Assembly (NCBI GenBank): GCA_034687125.1
Contig: JAQGBZ010000173.1
Coordinates: 62,001 to 126,000 of the forward strand
Length of the DNA stretch: 64,000 nucleotides
Origin: Neelides folsomi
Lineage: Eukaryota; Arthropoda; Collembola; Neelipleona; Neelidae
Direction of reading: 5' to 3'
Position 1 is the stretch's first letter; each line of letters starts with the position of its first letter. The position numbers and the translations under genes were made by a program. Of the stretch, positions 1 through 10,448 are shown piece by piece. The notes below the pieces were generated by a model. That model did not search any database. It was not told the DNA's origin and saw only the letters and a program-made list of their open reading frames with translations.

Positions 1-1864
1 ATATTGATTTTTCTCTTAATATAATTTGCAGTAGTGAAATAAAAATTCCCATGAATAAAATATAAAATGACCCCTTTAAATTATTAAACGTGAGTTTTCG
101 TGCACCACCTTCATTAAATTGAAATGTGGGCTTTTGCTTTGAATCCTTTTGCCAATTAAGAAAATCAGCTCTTAATTTTTCCAAATCCAATAGTTCCATT
201 TTATCGATTATTCCCGTGTCAAGATACGCTTTAATAATTCGGTCAAAATTTTTCCTAAAAACGGCCTTTGGTTCAAAAGCATATCCTGAAACATGCGGTG
301 CGAAAGTATATTCTTTAGATTTCACAAATGGGTTTTTTCTTGATCTGCTGCTAAAATTTCTATAAAATGTAAACCTTGCTCCGGCCTCAAAAGAAATGCA
401 TGCAAAATCAGATTTGAGAGTTTTCAAGAAACAATTAACTGAATCTGGTTCGTAACTCATTCTGGATGTAATTTCCTTATAAATATAATTGGTGGATTTT
501 CGCATAGCAAACTCAGCAGATCCGCCAATTAGGGCCAATTCCAAACCAAATGTAAACTTTTTCGATGTGACAAGTTGGAGATAAGTTTCAGGAACTTGTT
601 GTTTAATTGGGAAAACAAGATTTCCAAATAATTTTGATTTATAGCCAGTTGTAATAACAATCGAAAATAAGAACCAAATGATAGCCAACACCATTCCAGA
701 ATTTAAAGATTTTTCTTTAAGGCCAAATCCTTGGTCTAATAAATTACCAAAAATCATATCCACATTTTCTTTGAGTAAAATTGAGTTGAATCTTATATAT
801 GAAATTATACAAAAAATAAATAAAGATGCAAAACTTGAAACTACAAGAAAAATCCAAGTTGTTAATGAAAATGACCAAACAATTGATGTCCAAGGGTAAA
901 TTGGATATGGTTCAGAAACTGTAAAAATAATTCGCACGAAAGTGATTGGTTTGGCAAATCCCAAGACTCTTCCTCTTGCTTGAGTTTGCCCGCCTAATAA
1001 AGCAATGTCGGCTCTATCATGAACAATGTCACCCATTGAACCAATCCAACTTCCATTGGCCAAAGGGCCGCCTGTGCTCCCACCAATTCCAGATAGTAAA
1101 TGGATGGTGAAATTAAAAATTACCGCCAATTCTAAAATCAATTGGCCTTGGACGCCTCTTTTAAATTCAAGTTTCCCATTAGTTGTTTTAAGTTCTGACC
1201 ACGCTAATAGTTTTGTTGGTGAACTTACTCTGAGAATTCTTCCGTAAAAATTGTCTAATTGGTCAGGAAAAAAGGATTTTAACTCATTTGAGAATAAATT
1301 GGTTAGATTTGATTCATTAGCTTGAAACAAAAATGTTCTTTTTTCTTTAAAGTAATCACAATAAAAACATCCAGTGTTTAAAATCACCGTGGACTTTCCA
1401 TTTTGTTTTATATAACTAGCTATAAGTCGGAATTTAAGTTTTTTGGTAAATTCGATATTTAAAACAGGCTCAACGAGATTTTTTGATAACACGAATAAAA
1501 AATAATCTTCGTCTTTATGAGTTATTGGTCCAAATTTTGGAAATAAGAATTGACTAATGTTTAATGACTTTTGTGGAAATATTCGACTAATAAATAAAAT
1601 TGTAATCATGCAACGTTGAATTGCGAATTTATGTATATTATGAAATGAAGAAACTTTCTGATTGATATTTGAATCAAAATTGTAATTATATAAGGAATTT
1701 GACTGATCTACATTTAATTGATTGTTTACAAAATATTGTGTAGAATAATTTTCAATTGAAGAATCACCAACTAAAATTACATCACAGCCAATAAAATAAC
1801 TCTGGACAAAATTATTTGTAAATCTACTTAAAATGTTAATATTTTCCATTTTTATATTTAACAT
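1..1864 (-). CDS. Ionotropic receptor (IR), 3' end beyond window
   Basis: A single open frame runs from the ATG at 1864 to the window edge, about 621 codons without a stop; a second in-frame ATG lies at 1849. IRs are divergent ionotropic glutamate receptor relatives that act as ligand-gated cation channels in chemosensory neurons. Visible parts are an N-terminal region, an S1 half with the motif NGSWIGSMGDIV and a TQARGR stretch, a first membrane segment after YPWTSIVW, a pore/M3 region ending TTGYKSKLFGNLVFP (the IR equivalent of the SYTANLAAF zone), an S2 half, and the start of the last membrane helix near the edge (SFYILFMGIFISLL). No clear signal peptide follows either ATG, so an upstream exon is possible. 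The frame has no intron here, unlike the two-exon IR at 47350-49520. Family assignment is firm; ligand unknown. Confidence 0.85.
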   Translation of the reverse strand, partial: MLNIKMENINILSRFTNNFVQSYFIGCDVILVGDSSIENYSTQYFVNNQLNVDQSNSLYNYNFDSNINQKVSSFHNIHKFAIQRCMITILFISRIFPQKSLNISQFLFPKFGPITHKDEDYFLFVLSKNLVEPVLNIEFTKKLKFRLIASYIKQNGKSTVILNTGCFYCDYFKEKRTFLFQANESNLTNLFSNELKSFFPDQLDNFYGRILRVSSPTKLLAWSELKTTNGKLEFKRGVQGQLILELAVIFNFTIHLLSGIGGSTGGPLANGSWIGSMGDIVHDRADIALLGGQTQARGRVLGFAKPITFVRIIFTVSEPYPIYPWTSIVWSFSLTTWIFLVVSSFASLFIFCIISYIRFNSILLKENVDMIFGNLLDQGFGLKEKSLNSGMVLAIIWFLFSIVITTGYKSKLFGNLVFPIKQQVPETYLQLVTSKKFTFGLELALIGGSAEFAMRKSTNYIYKEITSRMSYEPDSVNCFLKTLKSDFACISFEAGARFTFYRNFSSRSRKNPFVKSKEYTFAPHVSGYAFEPKAVFRKNFDRIIKAYLDTGIIDKMELLDLEKLRADFLNWQKDSKQKPTFQFNEGGARKLTFNNLKGSFYILFMGIFISLLQIILREKSI

Positions 1865-2278
1865 TATGTACTTAATTATTAGATAGATAATTGAAATAAT
1901 TGGTATATAGGGAAGTTAATTTTTCATTTAGAATCTTTAATTTGCAATATTTAAGCGAGAATTTCATAAGAAACTTATATGCCTTTAATTCATAAGACTT
2001 ACTATTTCACATTCACAATTTCAAACAAATATTTTAACTTTATGTATAATATCTAATCTAATATCTTACAGGCATGTTTGGATATCTAATTGAATACAAT
2101 TCTGAAATTGTCGTGTCATATTATGAAGCTAATGTAATTAATTCATCAGGTAACAATTTCATCGTTATTGCATTGACTTATTGGTAGAATGATTCTTACA
2201 ATTTTGGAGTTTAATTGGAAGTAATTATAAATAATGCATGGAAGGGGATTTAAAACAAACTACAAGTACATACATATG

Positions 2279-2436
2279 TACAAGGTGGGTCCGAGCTAAC
2301 TCTCATTTTTAATGAATCATAACTTTTTAAATTTCCATTCGAATAATAACTTGCCAACAATAAGAGATTTTAATCATTGATCATAATTAAGTTATTATTG
2401 AGTAAAAAATGAGGGCTAACTCGCACCCAACTTGTA
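2279..2436. mobile_element. TA-flanked inverted-repeat element (MITE), 158 bp
   Basis: The ends TACAAGGTGGGTCCGAG and CTCGCACCCAACTTGTA are imperfect reverse complements over about 32 bp. The inner ends of both arms read CTCATTTTT when oriented alike. The element starts and ends with TA, as expected for a Tc1/mariner-mobilised MITE. There is no coding capacity. It lies downstream of the GR gene at 2527-3739. Confidence 0.7.
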
Positions 2437-2526
2437 TAAGAGTAAATTTTCAAACGCATTATTTTAAAATTAATCATTTCAAATTCTAATAAATGATTAC
2501 TAAATCGCCATAAAACTACTAAAGTA

Positions 2527-3739
2527 TTAATCATTTTCTCGATTCATGACAAGGAGATTAACAATAAATTGTGAAATGATGTAATAATAACTCAAAAGCC
2601 CCATCCATGTAAAAGTAAAGAAATATCCAATTTTCAAACAAATAGGTTTAAACGGCAATTTAGTGACGCGTCTCATGCGCATGCTCTCAACTCCTTCATT
2701 GACAATGAAAGGAAAATTTAAAATGTAAATTCCAATATGGTGTAAATAACACGGAGGGAAATACATCACAAGAGCTCCCAAACTCGCAGCTGTGAAAATA
2801 AACGGGAAAACAATGAATTTATTAATTTCAAGAATCCCCAAATACGCAATGCTTCCGAACCCACAAACGACGCTCATTGTAAAAATAATAAATAAAGCAT
2901 GAACTGAACAAAAATAATACATTTTGTTAAATATTTCCATTTGGAGGTAAATTGAAGAATAGGACAAAGAAACTTTTTCGTAATTTTCTTTATAAAGGGA
3001 GTCTTTAAGTTCGATGACGGAAATTATCGAAGTTGAATAAATCAACCCGTTAACGATGAGAAAAATCGAAGCGTGGATGAAAACCAATGTCAATTTAATT
3101 ATTTCAATTATAAGGCAAATTGTAAATGTAAAAGTGTTTCGATTCTCTATTGAAATCATTGAATATAAATAAATGTCATTTCCTGGTTCGGAAAGAAATA
3201 AGAAGATTTGTCCTAGGTCCGCAAATGCCATTATGAGAAATCCAGTTTGAAGCATCAATCCGAATAAAAACGAATCTATTAAAATAAATTTAATTAATTA
3301 AAGTTTAAGTTAAGTTTAATTAATTGTTTTGTTTAATCACAAACAATGTTTTATTTTAATTTTAAATACTTATTGTTTTTGGGTGTGAAGTAAAAAGATC
3401 ATTCAATAAATAAACAAAAGCTTCTTTTTCCCTTGAATGTTCCAAACACATGAAGGAAACTTGTGTACAGATTGTTGTATTGATTACAATTAAGATTTTT
3501 TGAAAAATGGAAATTCCATCTTTATCTGAAATAATGAGAGGAATGTTTTTATATTGGAATAATGCGTAGAGCCAAATAAAACAATTGCATAATTTGACGA
3601 TTTTAAGCTTCGATTTTTCTTTAACACATTCAAGATAGCACTTTTCTTTAACATGTTTAATGCAAAAGGGAAGAATTGAAAATTTCGATACATTTTCTAT
3701 AAATGATATAAAATACTTAATCGGCCCCCCCTTTTCCAT
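2527..3739 (-). CDS. Gustatory receptor, two exons
   Basis: Seven-helix insect-type chemoreceptor of about 372 residues. Exon 1 is 3739-3370 (ATG at 3739) and exon 2 is 3275-2527. The intron is GTATTT...AATAG, and joining at phase 1 gives PKTI-N-SFLFGLML with the frame kept. Several hydrophobic helices are visible. The C-terminus has SYYYIISQF, which matches the GR family hallmark TYhhhhhQF with Ser in place of Thr. GRs are ligand-gated cation channels in taste neurons; the tastant cannot be predicted. The last two short exons seen in the GR at 6622-8912 are fused into exon 2 here, so this is a different GR lineage or has lost introns. Sequence outside the last helix is too divergent to name an orthologue. 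Confidence 0.8.
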
Positions 3740-6621
3740 AATTATAGAATTTTCGAATATTTATTTCATTAAATATTTTTCAATTTAAAAACAATTTAAA
3801 TAATTTAACATTTAAATTATATAAATTACAATTCCATATTCCTAACTTTTAAATTATAAAGTATATTGTTGCTATATTGGAAAATCATCAAAATGGAATG
3901 GAAATGGTAAATATGAGTTTTTATATCAGAAGTATTTTTTATTGCCAGTTAATCTAAAGAAAAAGTATTCGAATAAAGCGAAAACAGGGAAATGCTAATA
4001 TTTATGTACCTATGTATTTATTCAATTTAATCTAATATCGGGTTTGCATCCTTTTAATATTAGCAATTAAAATTATATAGCTAACATTGAATGATTGAAT
4101 CTCTAACATTAAGTTCATTGATTTCAACTATAAAAACTATAATAAAATTCTGGTGAATGAATATGATCAAGTATAATGATGCGTTGATGGTGATTTGTTA
4201 ATGAAATAATAATAGATTTTCTTGCTCAGTTGTATTTAATACAACCAACAATTTTGTGTCAATATTTCCATAATAAATTGATAATATTAGTAAATTAATC
4301 ATAACTTTAATTTCCATATTATTAATATCAAAATGATATACATGATATAGAAAGTATTAATTACATAGTTAAACGTAGACAACGACCTAGTAAATTTGAG
4401 TTTATAATTTGGGAGGAAATATATTTTTCTCGTACTATAATTTGCAGTATTGCAATAAATAAGCCAACAAATAAAATATAAAAAGATCCTTTTAAATTAA
4501 CAAATGGCAGTTTTCTTGGTCATCCTTCATTAAATTGAAATGTGGGCTTTTGCTTTGAATTCTTTTGCTAATTAAGAAAATCAGCTCTTAATTTTTCCAA
4601 ATCCAATAGTTCCATTTTATCAATAATTCCCATGTCGAGATAAGCTTTAATAATTCGGTCAAAATTTTTCCTAAAATTAGCATTGGGTTCCCTTACTATG
4701 AAAATAAAATAAATTACAAAACTATGTATTACTAGCAATACAAGGTACTAATGACACTAAAGATTAGCTATTTGAAATAATAAGTTTAATAAATACTATA
4801 TTTAAACTGTTTATCGATAAAAAAAACTTAATATTTAATATTGATAGGTTATATAGTTATATGAATATGGTAATAATAAGTAATATGATTTTTGTGTTTT
4901 GGAACCAAAATAGAATAAGTATTCATTAACATTTGAATGCTTTGATTGTTATAGTAGCTTTCTGTAAAATATAACTACAAATAAGTATATCTTACACATC
5001 ACTGTTTTTAAAACAAATTCAAATGTAGGTATTAGATATAGGTATACTTATTTTTACATAATCCCATATGAATTTCAGAGTACATAACAGGCCTGATCCT
5101 GATTATTAAACTTAAATTTTTGAAATTGTATTATAATTTCCGAATGGGCTATTCTAGAAATACTTAATACATAGTTAATGATTATCTATTACTATTATTA
5201 CCGAAAGTGTATTAAAACTATTTGTAATCTGTAATCAAACTATTCAATTTCGACTATTTCGATTACTTTCCAACCATGCATTAATATCAATTGTTGATCG
5301 ATAAAAATTATATTATGTTATCTCAGAAAATCTAAAAATCTAGTATTTCAATCACAAGATTTTTTTAAATTATTTATCCAATTGTTTAAATGTTTAAAAT
5401 GAAAGAATAAAAAGATTCTAATGAGTAATTATATGCTAAAGAATGATACGATTTTCAAGTCGTGTAAAATGACGAGCTCTCAAAAATTATATATACAGGA
5501 AAAAATTAAAAATTAATTAATTAGCTATTATTTTCTAATCTGAACATTTAAAATAACTAATTCTTGAGATAAACCGACCATAGTGCTATACTTATATAAA
5601 CTTCCATTTAGAAGTTGGAATGAACAAAATATTGATATGATATGCATGATATGGTACAAGTTAAGAATATGGGGACGCGCGATATTAAAAATAAGGTGAG
5701 TGTTTTTATACTAATTCAACCATGCTAATTAAGAATCTGAAGTTAATTTGCACCGCTCAAATTGCTTCGCTCGCGTAAAAAGACAAAGTTATTTTTACTA
5801 TATAGTTAAAATTCTACGCTTAATAAGCCTAGCGTATCACAGCCTGTTAAATGGGTTAATTAAACATTCTTTTTCTCAATTTCTTCCATTCATTTAATGT
5901 TAATATAAGGAAAAATAATGTAATACATCAGCTTACTGTAATACGTAGGTACTTAACGAATACAATTCAAAAATTGTCAATCATATTAAGCTTCTATTCA
6001 ATTAATTAATTAGGTAACCATGATATTTTTTTATCATTATCATTAGATATCATTAGTTGAATAATTCTCGAACAGTTCTTGGATTAGTATAATTGGAAGC
6101 AATTAATAATAATGGTAAGGGATTTAAAGGTAACTATGAAAAGGTTACCCCGAAAGTGTGAAACATTTTGAACTTACCCCGAAAGCAACTAGGTTACTTT
6201 AGCGTCGAATCAAATTTGAATTTCTCATTTTCAATTTTATATTAATTAGCTGATTACCTACATTTATGTAATTATTTATGTATGTTTTATATTCACTTGT
6301 ATACGAATGTGATAATTCAATTTTATAAAGTACGTTTTATTTGGATAAAAATAAGTTTGATGAAAACATTTATAATTATCTATAGGGAAATCAATAATAA
6401 TAATTTTACTTGGGAATTGTAATTAAAGTGGTATACCCATTATATTAGTTTGGTCTATACCTATATAAGTATAAACCATTGGCGTGATAATAACATTAGC
6501 TAATAAAAGTAAATTATATTTACAATATAAATTATAAATTGATGATTATGTATAATTTTCATAAATACAATTTGGCTAATTACTAATGTTCTCAAAATTG
6601 CAACCTTTTTGCTAATTTTAA
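3740..6621. other. Intergenic, about 2.9 kb
   Basis: Very AT-rich spacer between two GR genes. The only recognisable content is the IR relic at 4420-4692. Near 6144 and 6171 a short direct repeat TTACCCCGAAAG occurs twice about 30 bp apart; I cannot assign it a role. Confidence 0.6.
4420..4692 (-). pseudogene. Relic of a duplicated IR gene, 3' part only
   Basis: This stretch aligns with about positions 1-280 of the window, which encode the C-terminal S2 half and last membrane segment of the IR at 1-1864. Long blocks are identical, for example around GAAATGTGGGCTTTTGCTTT and TTTAATAATTCGGTCAAAAT, with scattered substitutions and small length changes elsewhere. Similarity stops abruptly at about 4692, so the remainder of the gene is missing. 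It lies on the same strand as its source, as expected for an unequal tandem duplication followed by loss. It has no start or usable frame of its own. Confidence 0.8.
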
Positions 6622-8912
6622 ATGAGTTCAACTGAAAATAATATAGATTTTTATAAATATTTTGATTTTTTGAATTATGAAATGAAAGTAAATATTACGA
6701 ATACTAAAAAAGATCCGAAAATGATTAATAATAAGATATTTAATAAAATGGAAATGAAGGATAAAAGTTTAACCAAAGAAAAAATATTATCAATTTGCAA
6801 AATTCCTCTTTTAATTTCATCATTCACTGGAACATTTCCTTATGAATTTGAAGGAGCAAGAATTGAATTTAAATTTTGTAGTTTTCAGTTTTTATTTTTG
6901 ATATTTAATTCAACATTTTATAGTTTAGTTGGTTTTATTCTTATTCGATTTGAATCTGAGACGTTATTATATGCTTCGAAAAATATGAAATTTTCTGATA
7001 GCATTGCATTAACTTTCCAATGGATCCTTGGTTCAATGTGTTATTCACTTTATCTTTTAAGTCTCATTTTCATAAATCAAAAAGAATATTCACAATTTTG
7101 TTATGATTTTGAAACACAAATCATTGGATTTTTTTATAAATACAATAAAAATGAAATCATTCAAAGAACCAAGAAAAAATCCTTCATCATTTTCATTTTT
7201 CTTGTTTTACTTTTGATCTCAACCCAAATTTTAATCTTTTTCTCGATGGCTCGATCATTTAATTACATTTCTTCTATAGCATTATTTACCTATATGATGT
7301 TTTTGAATACATCACATTTATTTTTAGCATTAGTTATTTTGATAAAATTGGATTTATTAGAAAAATTCTTTATTTTATTAAAAGTTGAACTGGAAATAAT
7401 TTTAGAAAAAAACCACTGTACTTTAAATTTCGAGAAAATAATATTTGAAGATTTATTGGGGCACTTTGAACATGGGTGTAAACATGTCAAGGATTTCAGT
7501 AGATTTTATGGATCAAGAATTCTTATTGAGCTTTTGATAACTTGTTACAATTTGCTGATCATAATTTATATTTTATTTAGAGTTGGTTTTGAAAATGATA
7601 AGATCAAGATTAAAGAATTAAAATCTAGCATTATTTTAAATATTCCAATGTTTATTATTTACAGTTATTTTTTAATGAAGACTACATTTTGTGGTACATC
7701 CTTGAATAATGAAGTAAGTATTTCATATAAATTAAATATTAAAAATTTATTAAAATTTGAACTATTTTTATTAAATTTTAGTCAAAATTATTTTTAACAA
7801 CGTTGAAGTTGAAACATTTAGATCGATTAGATTCATTGAAATTAACAAAAAAGGTATATAATTAATAATTATTATAATTTATCTTAATAAAATGCTAAGG
7901 CCTTCTATGTCACGCGACGACCTACAGGGCTCAATTTAACTCTTAGCCACTTGACTTAAAAATCCGCCTCTATCCAGGGACGAAGATGAGAGCTCGGTTT
8001 TTAATAAAAATGTTTCTGTAATTAATTAACGCAATTAACCAAAAAATTAATCAAATTTCCTCCAAATTAATTCAACGCTTGACAATTCTACAATTTAAAA
8101 TTGGCCCAAACAATTCCCAATTTAAATTTGTTCGCAGAGAAACGCCTTTTACGACGTTTCTTATACCTTGCAAAAATAAATTTCACTCTAGGCTTTTTAT
8201 GTTATTCGGCGTTAGGTTAGAGGCCGATTTTTAAGTTTCAAGTGGCTAATAAGAGTATTGAGCCCTGTAGGTCTCACGATTAACAGATAGACAAAGGAAT
8301 TTTATTAAGATGCAGCAGTTATTGGCCCCTCTCCCTACGTGTTCGTAACTATACCTATTATGTGTCCGGGGGTCATGGTCATGATTTTAAAATGTGGGAA
8401 CAGATATCGGACCCTTTGACTTTGCACCCGTGAATAGTTTTTAATGGATAGATTAAAGTTACGAACCAGTCGGGAGACTGGCCGACTGCTGGTATATTGA
8501 ATAAAATTTACTATTAATTTTATTAAATTTACTAAGAATTTTACTAAAAAACAAAAATTAAAGTATGATGATAAACTATTTATAATAATTTTTCACTATA
8601 ATAGATAGATTTTTTTCTACAAAAAGCTAGTTATGAAATTCCAAAAATTGAAGCTTGTGGTTTTATTTTTATTGATTGTCATCTTTTGTCATCAGTAAAA
8701 TACTATGCATTTTGATAGTTTTATGCTTTTTGATGAATAAAGCCTATCAAGCTATCAATGAATAGTTATATTTTTTTAATTACAAATATTATAAGTATTA
8801 TCTATTATCAGTTATTAATAAATTAATAAAATCGAAAATTCTAAAATATTTTTTTATACAGATATTATCAATTATTGCGACCTATTGTGTTGTTCTTTCT
8901 CAGTTACATTAA
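6622..8912 (+). CDS. Gustatory receptor, four exons
   Basis: Exons: 6622-7713, 7782-7853, 8605-8694 and 8862-8912, all joined in phase 0, giving 434 residues. All introns are GT-AG. Exon 1 carries most helices. Exon 2 encodes a conserved GR stretch ending LKHLDRLDSLKLTKK. Exon 3 encodes the segment leading into helix 7 (IDFFLQKASYEIPKIEACGF). Exon 4 encodes ATYCVVLSQLH, which fits the TYhhhhhQF signature with Leu replacing Phe. Three short 3' exons in phase 0 are typical of the insect chemoreceptor superfamily. Intron 2 (7854-8604) is enlarged by two inverted-repeat elements (7881-8311 and 8313-8493). The 3' exons lie beyond them with intact splice sites, so the gene looks functional. The first 50 residues are polar and long for a GR; Met at codon 43 or 45 could be the real start. 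Confidence 0.85.
7881..8311. mobile_element. Inverted-repeat element with ~100-bp arms in GR intron 2
   Basis: The left arm begins ATCTTAATAAAAT and contains CCTACAGGGCTCAAT and AGCCACTTGA. The right arm carries the reverse complements (ATTGAGCCCTGTAGG, TCAAGTGGCT, ATTTTATTAAGAT). Arms are about 95-100 bp with several mismatches and small gaps; the centre is unrelated AT-rich DNA. I see no transposase frame and no certain target duplication, so the superfamily is unassigned. Confidence 0.75.
8313..8493. mobile_element. Second inverted-repeat element, about 180 bp, abutting the first
   Basis: Terminal repeats of about 38 bp: the left contains CAGCAGTTATTGGCCCCTCT and GTTCGTAACT; the right contains AGTTACGAAC, GGGAGACTGGCC and ACTGCTGG. 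The two 10-bp blocks GTTCGTAACT and AGTTACGAAC are perfect reverse complements. The element is more GC-rich than its surroundings and non-coding. Confidence 0.65.
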
Positions 8913-9358
8913 CTTCTAGTTTATGCTTATTTGGGATGTTAATTCTCAAATTATTTTTAAATTACTCTTTTATACCTAAATAGTTGATGTGCAAGAAATA
9001 ATAAAATCTGATATAAAATGCAACATTCATAGATAATTAATTAAAACGTTATTAATTTTTACTACAGTTATCTATTAATTAAATGGCCATCCACCTTTTA
9101 ATTGTTCTAGTTCTAATTAATTATTCAATATTACATTATACATGGAGTTTCATATATTGAAAATAAATGTGTTATTTAAGGTTATATTTTAATAATATCT
9201 TATATTTATGTGTTCGGTATTATGTGTGCGGTTAATGATAATCGTAACTGGAAATAAAACATTGTATGCATAAAATTATTCTTATTGTTTTATTTTTATA
9301 TTTAATCCTATTTATTCAGATTAAGAGAATTGTAGTTAAAACTTATTCGACATTCACT

Positions 9359-9905
9359 ATGTCTTTACTCTCCCGCGTTTCACTCGTTTTATTCGCAATC
9401 GTAATCTTTAACATTTACCTAACTAATGGACGCACATTTGAACAGAAAAGACCATTTAAAAATAGGATCCAAGAATTAAAACGTAGATTTCAAAAAATAA
9501 AGTCAATCATTTATGTAGTATAATTACAAATACAATAATACATATAACTTAAATAACTACATATTTATTTGTATACTATTATATAACATGCCTATATCAT
9601 ATCTTTTGGAATAATGTTAATTTTAACTGACGTTCAACCGTTTAGGAGAATATGAAATATTAAGAGATGAAGAAGATGAAGAAGAAGGAGAAGAACCAGA
9701 ACAAGAAGATGAAGATGAAGAAGAAACTGCTAAAGAAGATGAAGCCAAAACCCAAACAAAATCAACGGCAACTCCGGAAGCAACAACAATTAAAAGCGTC
9801 CATGTCGCCCAAGTGGCGGATCTTTTAGCTGGAATATTCGGTCCAAACAGCGGTGTTGGAACTTCGCTTATTAAGCTAGGAACTAATTCACTTAAAAAAC
9901 AATAA
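9359..9905 (+). CDS. Small secreted protein with acidic Glu/Asp tract
   Basis: Two exons, 9359-9482 and 9646-9905 (phase 1 join), give 127 residues. An upstream in-frame ATG at 9266 would add a second hydrophobic stretch; I prefer 9359, which yields a normal signal peptide (MSLLSRVSLVLFAIVIFNIYL). After a basic stretch (KNRIQELKR) comes a run of about 25 residues that is mostly Glu and Asp, then a Thr-rich linker, then a C-terminal segment VAQVADLLAGIFGPNSG rich in small and hydrophobic residues. No domain recognised. The exon 1 donor (AAAAC/GTAGAT) is weak but is the only nearby one that keeps the frame. It could be a neuropeptide-like or structural secreted protein; function unknown. Confidence 0.6.
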
Positions 9906-10448
9906 CAAAAAGATGTGAAATTATTTCCATGTTCAGTTCATTTGACAAATAATCATAAATTTATAATTAAATAAAACAATTTCAATTAAACACAATTTTG
10001 ATTATGAAATATGTTTATATTTAAATCATACATGTAAATACTCATAGTGTATGGTATGTACAATTGTGGAATTCCCGATTTCCCAATAAGTCAAATCCCT
10101 AGCTAAAAATTTAAAATAGAATAAATATTCCTAAAGCTTATTAAACAAAATACGTATTTATTTAATAAATTAATTTATACTTCATATAGTTTTGGTAAAA
10201 TTAATTCTTTTATGGATCTAGTAAAGTATATAATAAAATACATCAGACGGTCGCATGTAAAATTTCTCAAATTGTGCAGATTAATAAAAAATTAATAAAA
10301 AATTCAAATTCCCATAGATTTAAAAAAAATTAAAAAACTGCAATAGATTTTTGAATTCTTTATTGAATTTATTTAATCTATCCACTGAAGCTTAAATTAG
10401 CCAAATTTAAACTAAAATAGTTAGTAATCACGAAGGTCCCATTGGAAA
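9906..10448. other. Intergenic, nothing recognised
   Basis: AT-rich spacer with a polyadenylation-like AATAAA shortly after the stop at 9905. No coding potential, hairpin or repeat stands out. Confidence 0.5.

Noticed and set aside
126-1247. Three plus-strand open frames over the left-edge IR
   Set aside because: They are antisense to a long continuous minus-strand IR frame with clear family motifs.
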